Position numbers and translations under genes: made by a program. A stretch of 64,000 nt of DNA, taken from the NCBI GenBank assembly GCA_030272585.1, contig BSYQ01000008.1, positions 4,278,001 to 4,342,000 of the forward strand, given 5' to 3'. Shown here in pieces: positions 10,985 to 23,800 of the stretch (position 1 is its first letter; every line of letters starts with the position of its first letter). Under the pieces are notes generated by a model that did not search any database, was not told where the DNA came from, and saw only the letters and a list, made by a program, of their open reading frames with translations. The stretch is from Bryopsis sp. KO-2023 (taxonomy: Eukaryota > Chlorophyta > Ulvophyceae > Bryopsidales > Bryopsidaceae).

Positions 10985-11998
10985 AGATCCGATCACGATC
11001 AGATCGGTCTCCGATCAACCGGGAGACCGATCATGATCGTGATCGGCCGATCACCGATCTGATCGGTCGCCGATCAGACCTGCCAGGGCCGATCATCGAT
11101 CAGGATCGGCCGATCATCGATCAGATCGGTCGCCCCACCTGATCGGCAGTTTTTGATCGGCCTGATCGTGGTCGGCCGATCAAAAACTGCCGATCAGGTG
11201 CCGACGGGGTCCGACGCTTGATCGAGATCGTGATCGGGATCGTATTATCCGATCAGATCGGTATCATGATCAATTGATTCCGATCATGATCGGTCCCATA
11301 ATCAATTGATCGGTCAATTGATCGGTTTACGAAAATGCCCACAAGTCACCACCCGAAGGTGTTTCTGGAGGTGTAAGGACTCGAACCTAGGACCTCACTG
11401 ACTGGAATCAAGCAAATCAACGCTTGGACCACTCTGTGCCACGATCACTAGGTCCTCCGTGTTATTATATACCTCAGTTTGTCGGACTGACTGATCAGGT
11501 ATATAATGACACGGAGCACACTCTAACCGTAGCTCAGAGTGGTCTAAGCGTTGATTTGCTTGATTCCAGTCAGCGAGGTCCTAGGTTCGAATCCTTACAC
11601 CTCCAGAAACACCTTCGGGTGGTGACTTGTGGGTATTTTCGTAAACCGATCAATTGACCGATCAATTGATTATGGGACCGATCATGATCGGAATCTTAAA
11701 TTAAATTCCGATCAATTGATCCATGGCCGATCATGGTCGGAGCTGATCGGATCAACGGCCGATCAATCGGCGTTTCACCGATCTTGATCGACCGATCACG
11801 TGCCGACAGGTCGCGACGCTTGATCGTGATCGTGGTCGTGATCGGAGCTGCCGATCAGATCGATAATCGGAAGCCCGATCCCGATCACGATCAGGCTTTG
11901 ATCGGCCGACCACGATCATCGATCAGGTTTTAATCGGCCGATCACGATCACGATCATCGATCATGATCGGTAAAAAAAAAAAAAAAAAAAACCGATCA
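10985..11998. repeat. GATC-palindrome-rich repeat block
   Basis: The tetramer GATC occurs about once every ten bases. I count roughly 34 between 10985 and 11330, against about one per 256 expected at random. The copies are mostly nested in self-complementary words such as CCGATCATGATCGG and GATCGGCCGATC. A motif gtgccgac..g.cgacgcttgatcg occurs in the same orientation on both sides of the foldback element, near 11199-11225 and 11800-11826. The block ends at an A20 run (about 11970-11990). No coding potential is seen. It could be a satellite or the terminal parts of a mobile element. Confidence 0.85.
11276..11695. mobile_element. foldback (inverted-repeat) element with tRNA-like arms
   Basis: Two near-identical inverted arms of about 200 bp (11276-11473 and 11497-11695) flank a spacer of about 23 bp. 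Read outward, each arm carries a pol III-type promoter pair. In the right arm there is an A-box-like TAGCTCAGAGTGG at 11530-11542 and a B-box GGTTCGAATCC at 11584-11594, spaced as in a tRNA and most like a tRNA-Leu body. The acceptor stem does not pair (the 3' part ACACCTCC has no 5' partner), so this is tRNA-derived rather than a functional tRNA. The left arm has GGTTCGAGTCC on the minus strand. I infer a SINE inserted or duplicated head-to-head. Tested alternatives are given in the findings. Confidence 0.65.
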
Positions 11999-13230
11999 TT
12001 TTTAGAATCATGTGGAACGAGATCGTGTCAGGTCAGATCAGTGAAACGACCTGTCCTGACATCGAAAATGGACGGCCGATCATTTCCGATCACGTCCATA
12101 GTATGAAAACTGGTGGACAGATCTGTACTACAAACCCAGATCTGTACTATAAAGCCTCACTTCGATTGGGTCGTTATAACAGGTCACAAAAAACACATAA
12201 ACCTGTTCAGAAGCACAACTCTGGCCGTCCGCACGTCTCGTTAAACTCCAAGTTCCTATTGAATAGAAATCTTGTCAAGGAATTCCAAGGTATTCGAATA
12301 CCCTTCTCGAGAAGGGGAGCTCCCCTCCTTGACCACCACTATCGTTTTAGGTAGAGAAGCGTCACAAGAATCCTCATCATCAACAGTGACGCTGCCAGAT
12401 ATGTGCAAATATGTGCAATCCACTCCTGTTGTTACAGACCTTGCTCAGCGGAAGCCTCAGAACACAAACAAGCAAAACATAAATTGTGGAGTGTTGGACC
12501 CGAATAAACACAAGTTCGGGTAGACAGACATAGGGACATCACATCAACTAATAGCCACATCTGGCGGTAACTTCTAATGAGCGCCAGATCATGAGATTGA
12601 CTCAGAGAGAGGATTTGTATCGATTGAATTGACTTGTCGGGAGAGGAGAGATTCTCCGTGACATCTGGGGTTTTACGTTAGAAGTACGAGGTATGAGTAA
12701 GCGGAGAGAGTTGAGTGAGTCGGGAAGGAAATGCTGTGAACGAGAGTTCGGAGTTGTCTTTTTGTTGTAAGACGTTTGATACGGAAAACTTGGTTTTCCA
12801 GAAACAACAGGAGGAGAATCGCAAATGAACAACACAAGCCAAATATATTTTTTGGAGACCCTGACCGACGGGAAAACTGAATTGATTGATGGTGGAATTA
12901 AATAACAATAACAATGATTACATGTTGCCTGAGGAGCCACTCTGCTGCTGATACCAAACAATCACCTCATCAAATCCGAAGAGATATCGGGAAAATCTTT
13001 GTTAGAACGGGCAGGGGGGGGGGGACCTCGAGGACCTCTACAGATCTGTAGAATCTGGTTTCAAGGGAAAACGGAATCCCGATTTTACGAGCGATTTTGA
13101 AGCCGTTTCAGCGGTCCGTTACAACGGGAGTGGGCTGTGCTGGCAAATCAAGATCCATTCTCACAGAGATGACGAATGACTGTCCGACTGTGTGCAAAAT
13201 CTGACACCTGTCTTGCATGCATTTTAATGT
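11999..13230. other. intergenic, possible degenerate repeat; no gene recognised
   Basis: The left part continues weak GATC motifs. Around 12302-12325 two perfect palindromes overlap (CCTTCTCGAGAAGG and GGGGAGCTCCCC). AATAAACACAAG near 12504 resembles a polyadenylation context, but no LTR pair or coding domain is seen. A G12 run is at about 13012-13024. Confidence 0.45.
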
Positions 13231-15971
13231 ATGGGAGCTTTCCACACCAAAAAACACAGCCCGCACAACTTCCCTCTCATCCCGTCGTCGTTCACAAATG
13301 CCGTGACAGTCCGGCCCTATTCTCGGCATGAAAACATGCAAGAAAACCAAGGTGCACTTTTTCGAATCAGCGCCTCTGACGCGCAACCCAGCGGCTTCAC
13401 CACCACTTTTCGGAAATTCTCGGAGCGATTGATCTTTCGTTACAGACGTACCCCCAGCGGAAAAACGGAGGATGATGTCGTTTCACGCATGGAAATACTT
13501 CCGGACAAAACCGCCAAATACATATTCAGGGGGATATATGTGGGGGTGTTCATGAGCTTGCTGTTGCTCGTGAGTCAGGTGGTGATGAAAAGCAAAGGGG
13601 TGTTCAAAGACGGGCAGGCCTCCTTGAGAGTGGGGATCCCAAATTTGATCGTTGGAGGCATTTGCATGGTGACTCTTTTGAGCACTTTGGGTCGATATTC
13701 CTGGAGGTGGGTGAGTGCTCCTAGGAAAGAAAGGGGGGGGGGGAGGGTGCTTTGACACACAGAGTTTCTTTCATCGACTTTTCGTAAATGAACCAAATGA
13801 AAGGCTGCATGTCGATCAATCGATTCCAAAAAAATGCCCAGCATCGTCGAGATATGGAGCACTGATCAACGATGAGCTTTCCACTTAAAAAAAAACACTT
13901 GAAAAGATGCTAAGTAGTTTGAAGGAGGGGTTCTTTGACTTTTACTGAAGTAAACTGGAATTTGCACAGGGTGAATGAATCGAAATTTGAGGGTCAATGG
14001 AGCTTACGAAGAAGGCGGTGGACTTATCTTCAAATGGCAGAACTGTCGGCACAGTGCCTCAATTCGATATTCTTTGTCATTCCAAACATACTGCTAGTGA
14101 CGCACGGCGAACTTGAGGTTCGCAGTGGCCCCATCAGCATCCTGATGTTTCTGAGGTTCACCATGTGGAACACGATCTTCTTTCTCTTCGTCCTACAAGC
14201 CAGAGTTTTGACTCTGTGGGTGGATGGGGAAAACCGGCCCCTGGCTGAGGAAGATGGTATTCTGCTGGATGCACCTTGGAGCAGCCACTGGTTTCTGGTG
14301 TTGTTTTGGCTGGCATTCGAGGCTTGCTTCATTGTGGGGGCAGCGTCCCTCTACAGCACCTTCGAAATAACCAAGAAATTGACGGAGTTCGGCACGCTGT
14401 GTGGGAATGCGCGTACCAGGGTGGTCATAACTTTGGTGATCTTGTTGAGCTTCATGATTTACGAGGCCAGCGTGCTGTATTACATACGCACCTGCTTTTC
14501 CCAGCTGAAAAGGAAGCCGTACAACACCTTCCGGTGGATACATATCAAATTGAGGTGTCATCTCATCCAGGTTTTGGTGGTGGGCGGTTTTGTGATTCTG
14601 ACCTTCTTTTCCCTGGCCATGGTTCGACTTCGAGACTGCCATGGCACAATGCTGGTGTTTTTCGGAATCGTCCCTGGCCAACTCGCCATGACTTGTTTGA
14701 GCGTGGCGAATGCATATCTGATGATGCCTGTCAAAATGGGGAAGAATGTGTTCAACATTCGACATTCGATTGTCTGGAGGGAGAAAGACATGCAAGCTGA
14801 ACGTGCCAGCTGTGTATTTCCCAAGTGCAAGCTGTCGTCTTTTTGTTTCGAAACAGCCCTCAAGCTGTGGTACTTCAGTTTGCTTGCATATCGGGTTCAG
14901 TCAGAGAACGACGAAATCACGGTCGAGGTGGCAAAGAAACTGTACGAGCTGGACCACCATGAGGTTGTCATTCCGGAGGGTGGGGAAATCGTGGTGGTGA
15001 TTTGCTGGAGCTGCACGTCCAGTAAGATCGTGGTTTCGTTCAGAGGTACCGACAGCGCCGAAAACGTTCTGTCTGACTTGAGGGCTTGGCGTAAGGTTCA
15101 CCCCCCAGCAAGGTTATTCCTGGGCAATCGACCGCTAGTGCACAATGGGTTTCTCGACATTTGGGAGGATGGGGGGCTCAAGCACATAGTGTTGAACAGA
15201 GTGATTCAGATTGTCCACGATGAGAGGTTCCACAAGCACTCCAGTCATTTGATGTTCACCGGCCATTCAATGGGTGGCGCTCTAGCAGTGCTGGCGGCTG
15301 CTGATGTTGTCCGATACTGTGGGGTTCAGGGAAAAAACGTGACTTGCCACACTTTCGGAGCTCCTCGGATCGGAAACATGGCTTTCGTACGAGAATACAA
15401 TTTGGCGATTCGGGACACGTGGCAAATCGTCAATGGCAATGACGTGGTCCCCACGATGCCGAAATTTGGGCCGTTGTTTGCCCATGTCGGGAAAAGAGTG
15501 ATAATCAATCGCTCCGGAGACATAATTCTGAACCCCCTGTTCATCGAGAGCAAGCTGAACCGTTTTTTTCAGTTTTTCCGAGCCTCCAATTCGGTGGGAT
15601 GTCACATGATGAGGAGCTACAAGAAGTCTCTGATTGCAATCGGTCGAGCTCAGTTCATAAAGAGGAAGGGGCTCCCGGGGGGGATGCGTGCGGTTCAAAC
15701 TTTGATGGACGATTCCGAAGGTGGTGTTTTTAAATTAGCTTTCGGAGTTCAGCGGTCGCGGATGATTGACTTGCACAATCTGGGCACTTTCGCTTGGAAA
15801 AATATCGATAAAAAGGCTACCATCAATTGGAGTGAAAAAAGCTCAGAGGGATCTCAGCGCTCTGCTGAAAGTGAAGACGATATTTTCCATTCCTGTGATA
15901 CGGATATTTTCCATTCCTGTGAGGTGGAGAACAGTCCGGATAATGCTGAGGATGTCGACCCCCCTGTATAG
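13231..15971 (+). CDS. multi-pass membrane class 3 (fungal-type) lipase
   Basis: Two exons, 13231-13706 and 13970-15971, encode 825 residues; the donor ag|gtgggtgag gives phase 2, matching exon 2. About eight hydrophobic spans precede the catalytic domain (for example 98-119 and 134-154, then six more up to about residue 410). The lipase domain has the nucleophile elbow GHSMGG with Ser592, an acid Asp650 in NGNDVVPTMP and His704 in VGCHMM, in the order and spacing of alpha/beta-hydrolase lipase_3 enzymes. Membrane spans followed by lipase_3 recall diacylglycerol lipases, so hydrolysis of membrane glycerolipids is the likely role; the exact substrate is not shown. An acidic tail contains a short repeat, DIFHSC.DTDIFHSC, near residues 798-812. 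A second in-frame ATG at 13336 could be the true start. Confidence 0.85.
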
Positions 15972-17894
15972 AAAATCAATATATGTTTCAAGAAAAATTA
16001 GTGGGAAGGTTTGGTAGGGTTGCACGTTTCAAAACTGTCATCCCTTGCTGAACCTTCAATTTATAATTTATGCTACTGTGGATAGGAGGCAAATCAATGG
16101 AGTTTCGTTAGTGTGCTTTGTGTTTTTTGCCTTTTTCGGCAAATTTTTTTTTTTTTTTTTGCCAACGGGGGCTAGACACCTCCACACAGCTCAAGATGTG
16201 AGTGCTGTAAAGCTCCGTCATTCTTATTCTTAATTTCTGGTGCAACAAGGCGGACCAAATTCCAGTCCACAGGAAGAGCGCAAAAAATGCACCTTCTCGA
16301 GGCGAATTTTGAAAAAAAAAACTGTTTGAACTGGGCTTTTTATTATTATTCTTAGTTATGGTGCTGCATTATCATTCTTTGGGTTTGGAACTGGATATAT
16401 TAGTGTTGTAGACTGTAAGCAGTTTAGATGCATGTTATGACTGGTAGGAAAACTGGGACATTCCTTGGTGAACTTCTTGCTAATTTTCCCTTTTTTTTGG
16501 GGGGTGGGGGATTGCGTTTTCTTGTAATGAGCACTTTGGCATGGACCGTCGGGTCTGGTTAGCCCTGCACAGCAGAATGTGTGGAAAGAATGACATGACT
16601 AGCTAATGTGCACAGATCATTGCTTACTCGGTTGCACCCAATCCACTCAATCAATTTAGAACTCAAAAGGTAAATTTTGCTGTGCTTTGCTTTGCTTTGT
16701 TCTGTTTTGTTTTTTTAGTGCCCCCCCCCCAAAAAAAAAAAGAAAAGATTTCGGCCCCACAAAGTGACCCTAAATTTGGCCATTTCATCTTGTCGTGGCC
16801 TTTTTGAGGCCCCAACTTGTCCGAGAAAATTAGAATGTGGCCCCAACTTCAAAAATACAAATTAATTGTTTTTAACAAGCTTTTTTTTTGTGGAATCTCG
16901 ATTGATTTCCTGGATGTGGCCCTTCTGTGGCCCCAAAATTTGCCGTTCTATTTTTTTTGTTGGCCACAATGGGCAAAAAGGGTCACAATGAGCCAAAAAA
17001 AAAGACTGATAACATCTAATCGTAATCATGGCATTGTTCTACACCCAGTACATGCGCTACACAAATCAGGCCTGTTGATCCGCCCGAGCAGCCCATCAAT
17101 TTTATTCAAGGATTCTGACAGACAGAGAAAAAATCTCGGGTTGCAAAGTGGGAGAGCCAAGACGTCACCGAAGATCTATACAGGAAGCGCGGGGCGATCA
17201 GCCACCAATACCTGGAGCACCCGTCGTTTATTTTCTCGAACCTTGGTGGAAAAAACGGGGGGCTTGAGGAATGGAGACCCCAGTGCGCGGCGGTCAGTCG
17301 CACTCTACGACGCACCTACAAATTCCACAGAAACCGGTCCTGGCTCTGAAGGAATTCATCGCCTGCGGGGAAACGATCTGCAGGAAGGACTGCGAGGAAA
17401 GACAGGTGCTTCGTGGTGGGGGGAAGGAGAAATAGATGTCGACGGACGACTTTCCGAACACTTTGTCGATATTCTGTATACGTAAGGGGCGACTTCCGTG
17501 AGGTTCTGCAACGCAACCGCAGTCAGACTGGGACCCGTCGCGGGAAGTCGATATCCATCTGCGAGACGTTTTGATCGTTGTGCGACGTTTTTTGAGGTCG
17601 AATGACGTCTTCAGGCTGTGGTGGCGCTCTTTTTCTTTCGCCGACACTCGTCTTTTGGTTTCTTGAGAAAGAATTTGCCGATCAGGTGCAAGGAGACCCT
17701 CTTGTTCAGGATTCGACTCACTTTTTTCCCCTTTTTTTTTTTTAATGTTTTTTTTTTTTTTTTTTTAATTGCAAAGGTAAATTTCAGTTAAGAAAAGCAA
17801 GCCAATGTAATTAGTTACTCAGGTTTTTATTAATTAGGAATTGTTATTTTTAGTATAAACCTGAAGTCTGAAGGCTCGATTTTGTTTTTACAAG
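15972..17894. other. intergenic region plus unresolved 5' end of APC1
   Basis: 16.0-17.0 kb contains T runs, a C10A11 tract (16721-16741) and scattered GGCCCC motifs. Before the first secure APC1 exon there are two candidate first exons. One is 17602-17685 (ATG, ending phase 0 at cag|gtgcaa, compatible with exon 17895). The other is 17436-17481 (ATG to tac|gtaagg), whose phase does not fit directly. A 47-codon open stretch starts at 17523 after a plausible acceptor. I could not decide among them. Confidence 0.4.
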
Positions 17895-20800
17895 GTTAAA
17901 TATGATCGGACGAAAGCCAGCGTAACGCTGTATGGAGGAGGGTCTTTGGTGCTGGGCAAGGATTCAGCGGACGAAGAATTATTCGTTTATGAGAACAGGT
18001 TCGAAAAATCGCAGCTCACTTCGTTGCAATTTTTTGGCAATTTTTGCCAGTGTGTTTCAGCATGACTGTTGGGATTTTATGCGAATTTCTCTTTCAATCG
18101 GTTTTAAAAAAGGTTTTCTTTTTATTGGATGGAGCATGTGGAATATTTCGTTGCTTAGGAATCCGTGCATTGGCGGGTCTGCTTGACGATTCTGCAATCT
18201 GTGTTGAAATGTTTTTTGTTTTATTTTTTCCCTAATAAAGTGTAATTTGGAGTGCTGGAGGGGTGCTGAGGAAAAAATTCAGTTTCGATTCGACGGTCCA
18301 CAAGGTAAAAAACCAAACAGATTCAGCGAAAAAGAAGAGCTGAGAATTTAACAGCCAAGAAATCCACTCCGCGAAGAAAAGCCCCTCTGCAACAACTGCT
18401 CAGCAGTCCTTGATTCACTCTCTTTGCACAGCATGCAAATTTTTGCATTTAGACATGTTTCTTGAAAATCTGCCAAACCTGATTGGCCCATGTACATTTC
18501 CATCCATGTGTTCGTCCTGATACACTCACGAAAGGTGAAATGTATTTAATTAACTATTTTTTCTCTCGTTGTTTTTAGGCCTGTTGGTGCCGATTTGATT
18601 GTGAAGAGGATGAGCGGGTTCTGTGTGTTTTGGAGCAAAATATGGTGTCAGTGTACAGACTGTCTGGGGAGCTAGTCACTTCGCCGTTTTCTCAAAAATA
18701 TTTCGACATGTGGCCGCTGCCGTCAGGACTCATATTGGAGGTCAGTTTTTTTTTCTTTTTTATTAGTTTATTTAGTGGGATATTTCACTGTTTTTTCCCC
18801 TTGCATTTTTTGTACCAATAGATACATCTTATATTATTTCAATTAAAAAAAAAGAAAAAAATTGTATTTTTTGTACATTGAAAAACACCCCCCCCCACAC
18901 GCACCAAATATGACTAACGGTGCTGGAAGCATTATTTCTAACCTCATTGTAAAGCATCGTCTTGATAGGAAAAGGGGCTTTTTTTTTTTTTTTGGTTTTG
19001 ATGAAGGAAATACGTTTTGTTTGTTTGTTTTTTTTTGGATATAAAAAAAAGTAACATTTGTTTTAAACAGGGGAGAGGATTGACTTTCGGATTCATGGCG
19101 AGTCCGATAGATAATTTGCACCCTGTGCTGACGGCCGGTCGAAATCTTCATGAATTCTTTTTTCTGGAAGGGGAAAAAATAATTTGGTCCAGCAAGGAGG
19201 CCCCTTACATCGTCACACACCGTGATCAGGTAATATTATTTCACTCAAATTCAGATTTGTCAAAACTTGCTGACTTTTTTTATATAATAAAACAGTTTAA
19301 AAATATTTAAATGAAGTTTAGTATGAAATAAAATTATTTTTACAAGATTAATACAAAGTATAATACAAAGTATTGCATGATGTGATTTATTTTTTATGTG
19401 ATTTATTTTTTATGTCATTTCAACTGTCAAATTTTGTCGGAAGTGTTTCAGAGAATTTTCTAAAATCGACTCAAAAAGGGCGTATGATATGCATCTTTTT
19501 TTTTTGCATTTGTTTTCTCAAATTGGAAAAAGGCGTCAGATTTTTTTGTTTTTTATTTGTAGGAATTTCATCGGGTTGCAGTCTGGCAGTGCGTAAATAT
19601 GAGGACAAGTCAAATTCCTGTGGACTACTTGGAAATGACTCCGGGGCTGCCATTGGACCCCAAGGCGACTCCAAGTTTTATTTCAGAAAAAAACATGGCT
19701 ACTGCCACGAGGTACATGCCAATATCAATGACCAGAAAATGTATTATTCTTTTTTTTTTTCTGTCACATTTTTTCTTCTTGGAAATAAAAAGAGAAAACA
19801 AAAATTTCACGGTTTTTGGAGGGTTCAATTTAATTTTTTAATTCTTTCTTTTTTATTTTTTATTTTGAAAATGTATTTTTTTTAGAATATTACCATGCTG
19901 ATGCCAAAAATGAAAAATAATAGATTTAAAAAAAAAATAAAAATTCTCTTCTTTGATTTAACAAATATTATGCATCCAGCTGAGAGCCCTGTGTAGCCTC
20001 TCCATCAAATGCAAACGAGTTTGAAAGCTTTTTTTCCCTTTTTTTTTTGGCCAGATCGAAGGCTAGGTTATCAAATGGAGCGCTTTCTCCGGCAGTGTTT
20101 TCCCATTTGCCCACTGATGGCAGCTTGGGCCCATTTCTTGGAAAATCATCGAAACGAATTCCTTTGCCTAGTGCGTTTCCGATTTTCCATGCCATCGAAG
20201 AAGACCAGCTGCTTGATGGTGAGTTTCCCCAATCTGAAAAACACCCGAAAAAAAAAAAATATTCGTAGCTATGTGGGTCTGTAAATTTTTGATTTGCTGA
20301 AGGCAAAACGAAGATTTACGAATGGTTGCACCACAAAAACATACTTTTTTTAATATAGTTTTTTGTTTGTTTTTAGAGGAGGTCCCTGTCCAGGTTTGCA
20401 TGGCATCAACTGGTTCTGGAGAACTGGTTATCGCAATTCTATGCGAAAAATCATGGACTTTGCGAATGTTCAAATTGAACAGGTGGGATGAAATAAAAAA
20501 CGAAGGATAGAAATTTCCCTTAGTGTATTTCTCCAAACACAGCAACAACATATTTTTTTTTTTGTGTGTGTGTGTGTCCCTAATATTTATATATAAAATA
20601 ACAATGCTTCGAAACAAAATTCTCTGAAATTCTCAGAAAACGAACCTCACCGTTAGTGTTCCTCTTTTTTGTTTCGTTTTGGATTTTTATACAATTTTTT
20701 TTCAGATAGAGAGGTAGGGTTGCTCCACAACTTGTACTCAAACAGAAAAATTTTTGTTTTGTAATTTGTTTTTATCAAGCTCGGCTCAGTGCTTTCCTGC

Positions 20801-23800
20801 TACCCATCCTAACAATATAATAAATATATGAAGCGGTTTGAAGGGATTCCCCCAAAAACAAATTCCAACAAAAACAAATTTCCAACCTGTTCATTGAACC
20901 TCCCTTTTTTTTTCCCTCCTCACAGCAAAAAGAGGGGTGCGAAAAATCCCTCGCAAATCCAAGGGATTATGAGCGTCAGTGCAGTGAGCCCTTTTGCAAA
21001 AGTGGGGACTTCTAGTGGCGACATGCATTCTCGCCGACTGCTTGTTCTGACAAACGAGTGGGAAATCCAGATACTCAAAGGTCAGCAGGCCCTCCCCTCT
21101 GTATTGAATTTCGATATTATAAGGGAAGCTTCCAGGAAGCTTCCGAAGGTTTGATATGTATACTTGTGGATTAACCTCTGGATGGGGACAGAGGAACCCC
21201 CCCCCTCTTTCCTTTATATGTATATTTCGGGGAGAAGAGTCAACCTGTAACACATTTCCATGAACGGGCCGCACTCGGCCTTTTTGGCTTTGTGGAAACA
21301 ACTTTTAATTTCAAAAGAATACAAAATATAGTTTGTATATATGTGTATATGTGTATACATACTTCCCACAAACATTTTTCCTTTTTGATTGTGGCACTGA
21401 TTTATTTATTTTGCTTTTCTTGGTGCCTTTTTTTGGGATTTATGATGTATTGAAAAAAAACGACAGATGGGGTTGCATTCTGTGCAATAAAACAGCCCAC
21501 TTTGGCGCGAATGCCAGAGAGTGACGATCCAAATGTAATGGAAACTCCAAAGCGAAGACAAGGTGACATTTTTGCTCATATTTTATAAACAAGCTGATCC
21601 CCTGCATTAAAACAATACAAAAGCCAAAAAAATAAAAAAGTAAAAAAAAATTGTGGCTCAGAGTAGAGGTATTTTCTTCGTTTTTTCTAATATCTTTTTT
21701 TTTTTTTTTCCTCGGTGAGGTGGGTTTTTTGGATGCATAATACAATATTTCCGCTCTTTAAAAAATCTGTGACATAAAATTCTTCTTTTAGACTAATGTA
21801 TTTTTCTTTTCTTTTTTCCTTCTTCCTTCTGAATCCCCTGCCTCATTTCAGAAAGTTTCTTTGAGCTTGAAGTGAGGCAGCGTCCGGTGAGGCTTTTGAA
21901 GGATGCTGTTGGAGACCGAGTTTCGTTCGTTCTGAAAAACGGGGCGGTTTATCGCTGCTCCATCAATTTGTCTCCTTCCTACCCATTGCCTGGCATTGCC
22001 ATGGATGCGTTGAATCCTTGCCTAGGGGAGGAAGAATTTTGGGTGTTTTTCCAAGATTGGTTGAGGCAAAAGGGTGAGTGGGAAATTCGATCCACCGACC
22101 GACGTAATTTTTGAGATCAAGTTTCTTGGGACTTCTTCTTTCAAAGTTCCCAAAACTTTCTCTCTTTTTCTTTTTCTCCCTATTTTTTAAATAGTTGATA
22201 GAATGGAGTGATGTGTGCATTTTTTTTCTCTATATAAAAATATTGAAGCATTGAAAGTCGGATGAAAGTGTGGCGTGTATCAGAAGAAATGTGACAATTG
22301 TTTTCTTATATATGTATATATATATATTTTATTATTATTTATTATTTTTTTTTCACTCTATCAATTGCCACCAAGCTATGTATTGCTTCTCCAAAAAATT
22401 TCTTTTGCTTGGAAAAAAAAACCCCCAAAAAGATATAGAGCTGTCGTTATTTTTTTTTAATTTTTTAGCACAGTAGAGATATTTTCTCTTCTGCTTCAAA
22501 ACGAATTTCACAATTTTTTTTTTCAAATTTTTTTTTGGGCAAATCGTTTTTTCCCAGACACGGCAAGAAATGACGAAGAGAGGGACTGGGATGGATATTG
22601 CACTGTTTTCCACAACAGGATGGGCAGAATGAGAAGGGGGGAATCGGTGCCAGATGTTTTTACGCCCTTTCGTGGGCGAAGGAGTATGCCATGTGCCGAG
22701 AAGAACGCTTACATGACGCCCTACAGGGCCCAGCGTTACAGCGAAGCCAACGCCGGGCAATCCACTCTCTCGAGAGTGTCTCAAGATGAAGCAGATTGGA
22801 GGGATATACAAGAGGTGGCGAAACAGAGAGAGATATATATATTTAACATTTGATTAAGAATTGTAGTGTTTAGCTTTCACTCTGTTGTTTTTGTTTACCC
22901 CATCCCACTTTTTGGGGTTTTTTTTGGGTTTTTTTAAATCATCCTGTTTTTGCTTTTTTGCCTTTGACATGATTGTTTTCTTTCTTTTTCCCTTCGTGTA
23001 TTTCCTTCAGTTTCCCTTTGTGTTTTTGTTTCTGTTCGCTCTTTTGTTTTTGTTTCTTTTGGAAGTTCCCCGTTGACTGTGGAATTTAATGTAATATTAT
23101 TTTTGTTGCTTTTTTTTGGAAGAGATTCGAATATCGACAACTCCACAGAAAGTATAGCTGTTTTTCGGCACCAGCTAAGCCAAACAGGACTTATTTGGAT
23201 GGTAAAATCTGTGAACACATATCTATTTCTATGGGGTTTTTTTGGTTTTTTCTTTGTTTGCTGTTTCTTTCTGTTGTCTTTCTGAAAAAAAAACAAAAAA
23301 CAACATATTGTGTGCTTTTTCAGTTGTATCAATATATCTGGATTTATTTTTCACTGCAAAATAGAAATGAATCTTTCAGTTCCCTCAATGATTTTTCTCT
23401 CTCAATACAATAACAAACAAAAACTGAATTCTTTTTTTGTCCCTTTTTTTTCTCTCATGCTGCCAAAAAAAAAAAGAGATCGAGATTCAGTTCGACAGTT
23501 TTTTTTTTTTTTGCACTCTTTCATTGATATGAAAACTGACCTTATATTTCCCCTCATTTTTTTTTGTTAAGGTGTTTTTGGAATGCTGAGAAACGAGGGG
23601 CATCTATGGGAATGCTTGCAAACGCTGCACGCTGTCTATGAGGAGTTCAAACTGGATATGACAACATGGATTTTGCTGTCAAAATTTGGAAAGGCAAGTC
23701 GAAAACCCATTTGTTGCCATCTAGGGGGACTCCTTACGTATACACTCGTTTTGTTATCTTTGTCAGCTACATTTTATGCATTTTATTTTATTGTATTATT

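Noticed and set aside
11521-11605. Functional tRNA-Leu in the right arm of the foldback element
   Set aside because: A-box and B-box are good, but the 5' and 3' acceptor strands do not pair, so it is scored as tRNA-derived only.
10985-11998. CRISPR-like or bacterial methylation array
   Set aside because: The repeats are irregular palindromes without constant spacers, and the surrounding genes are clearly eukaryotic.
16817-17485. 222-codon plus-strand open frame before APC1
   Set aside because: No recognisable domain, starts in low-complexity sequence, and its end does not join the first secure APC1 exon in phase. It may overlap the true 5' region but is not itself credible as one gene.
21081-21148. 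Extension of APC1 exon 20926-21080 to 21148
   Set aside because: A donor after 21148 would end in phase 0, which puts a stop in the next exon; the donor at 21081 gives the correct phase and a continuous conserved protein.
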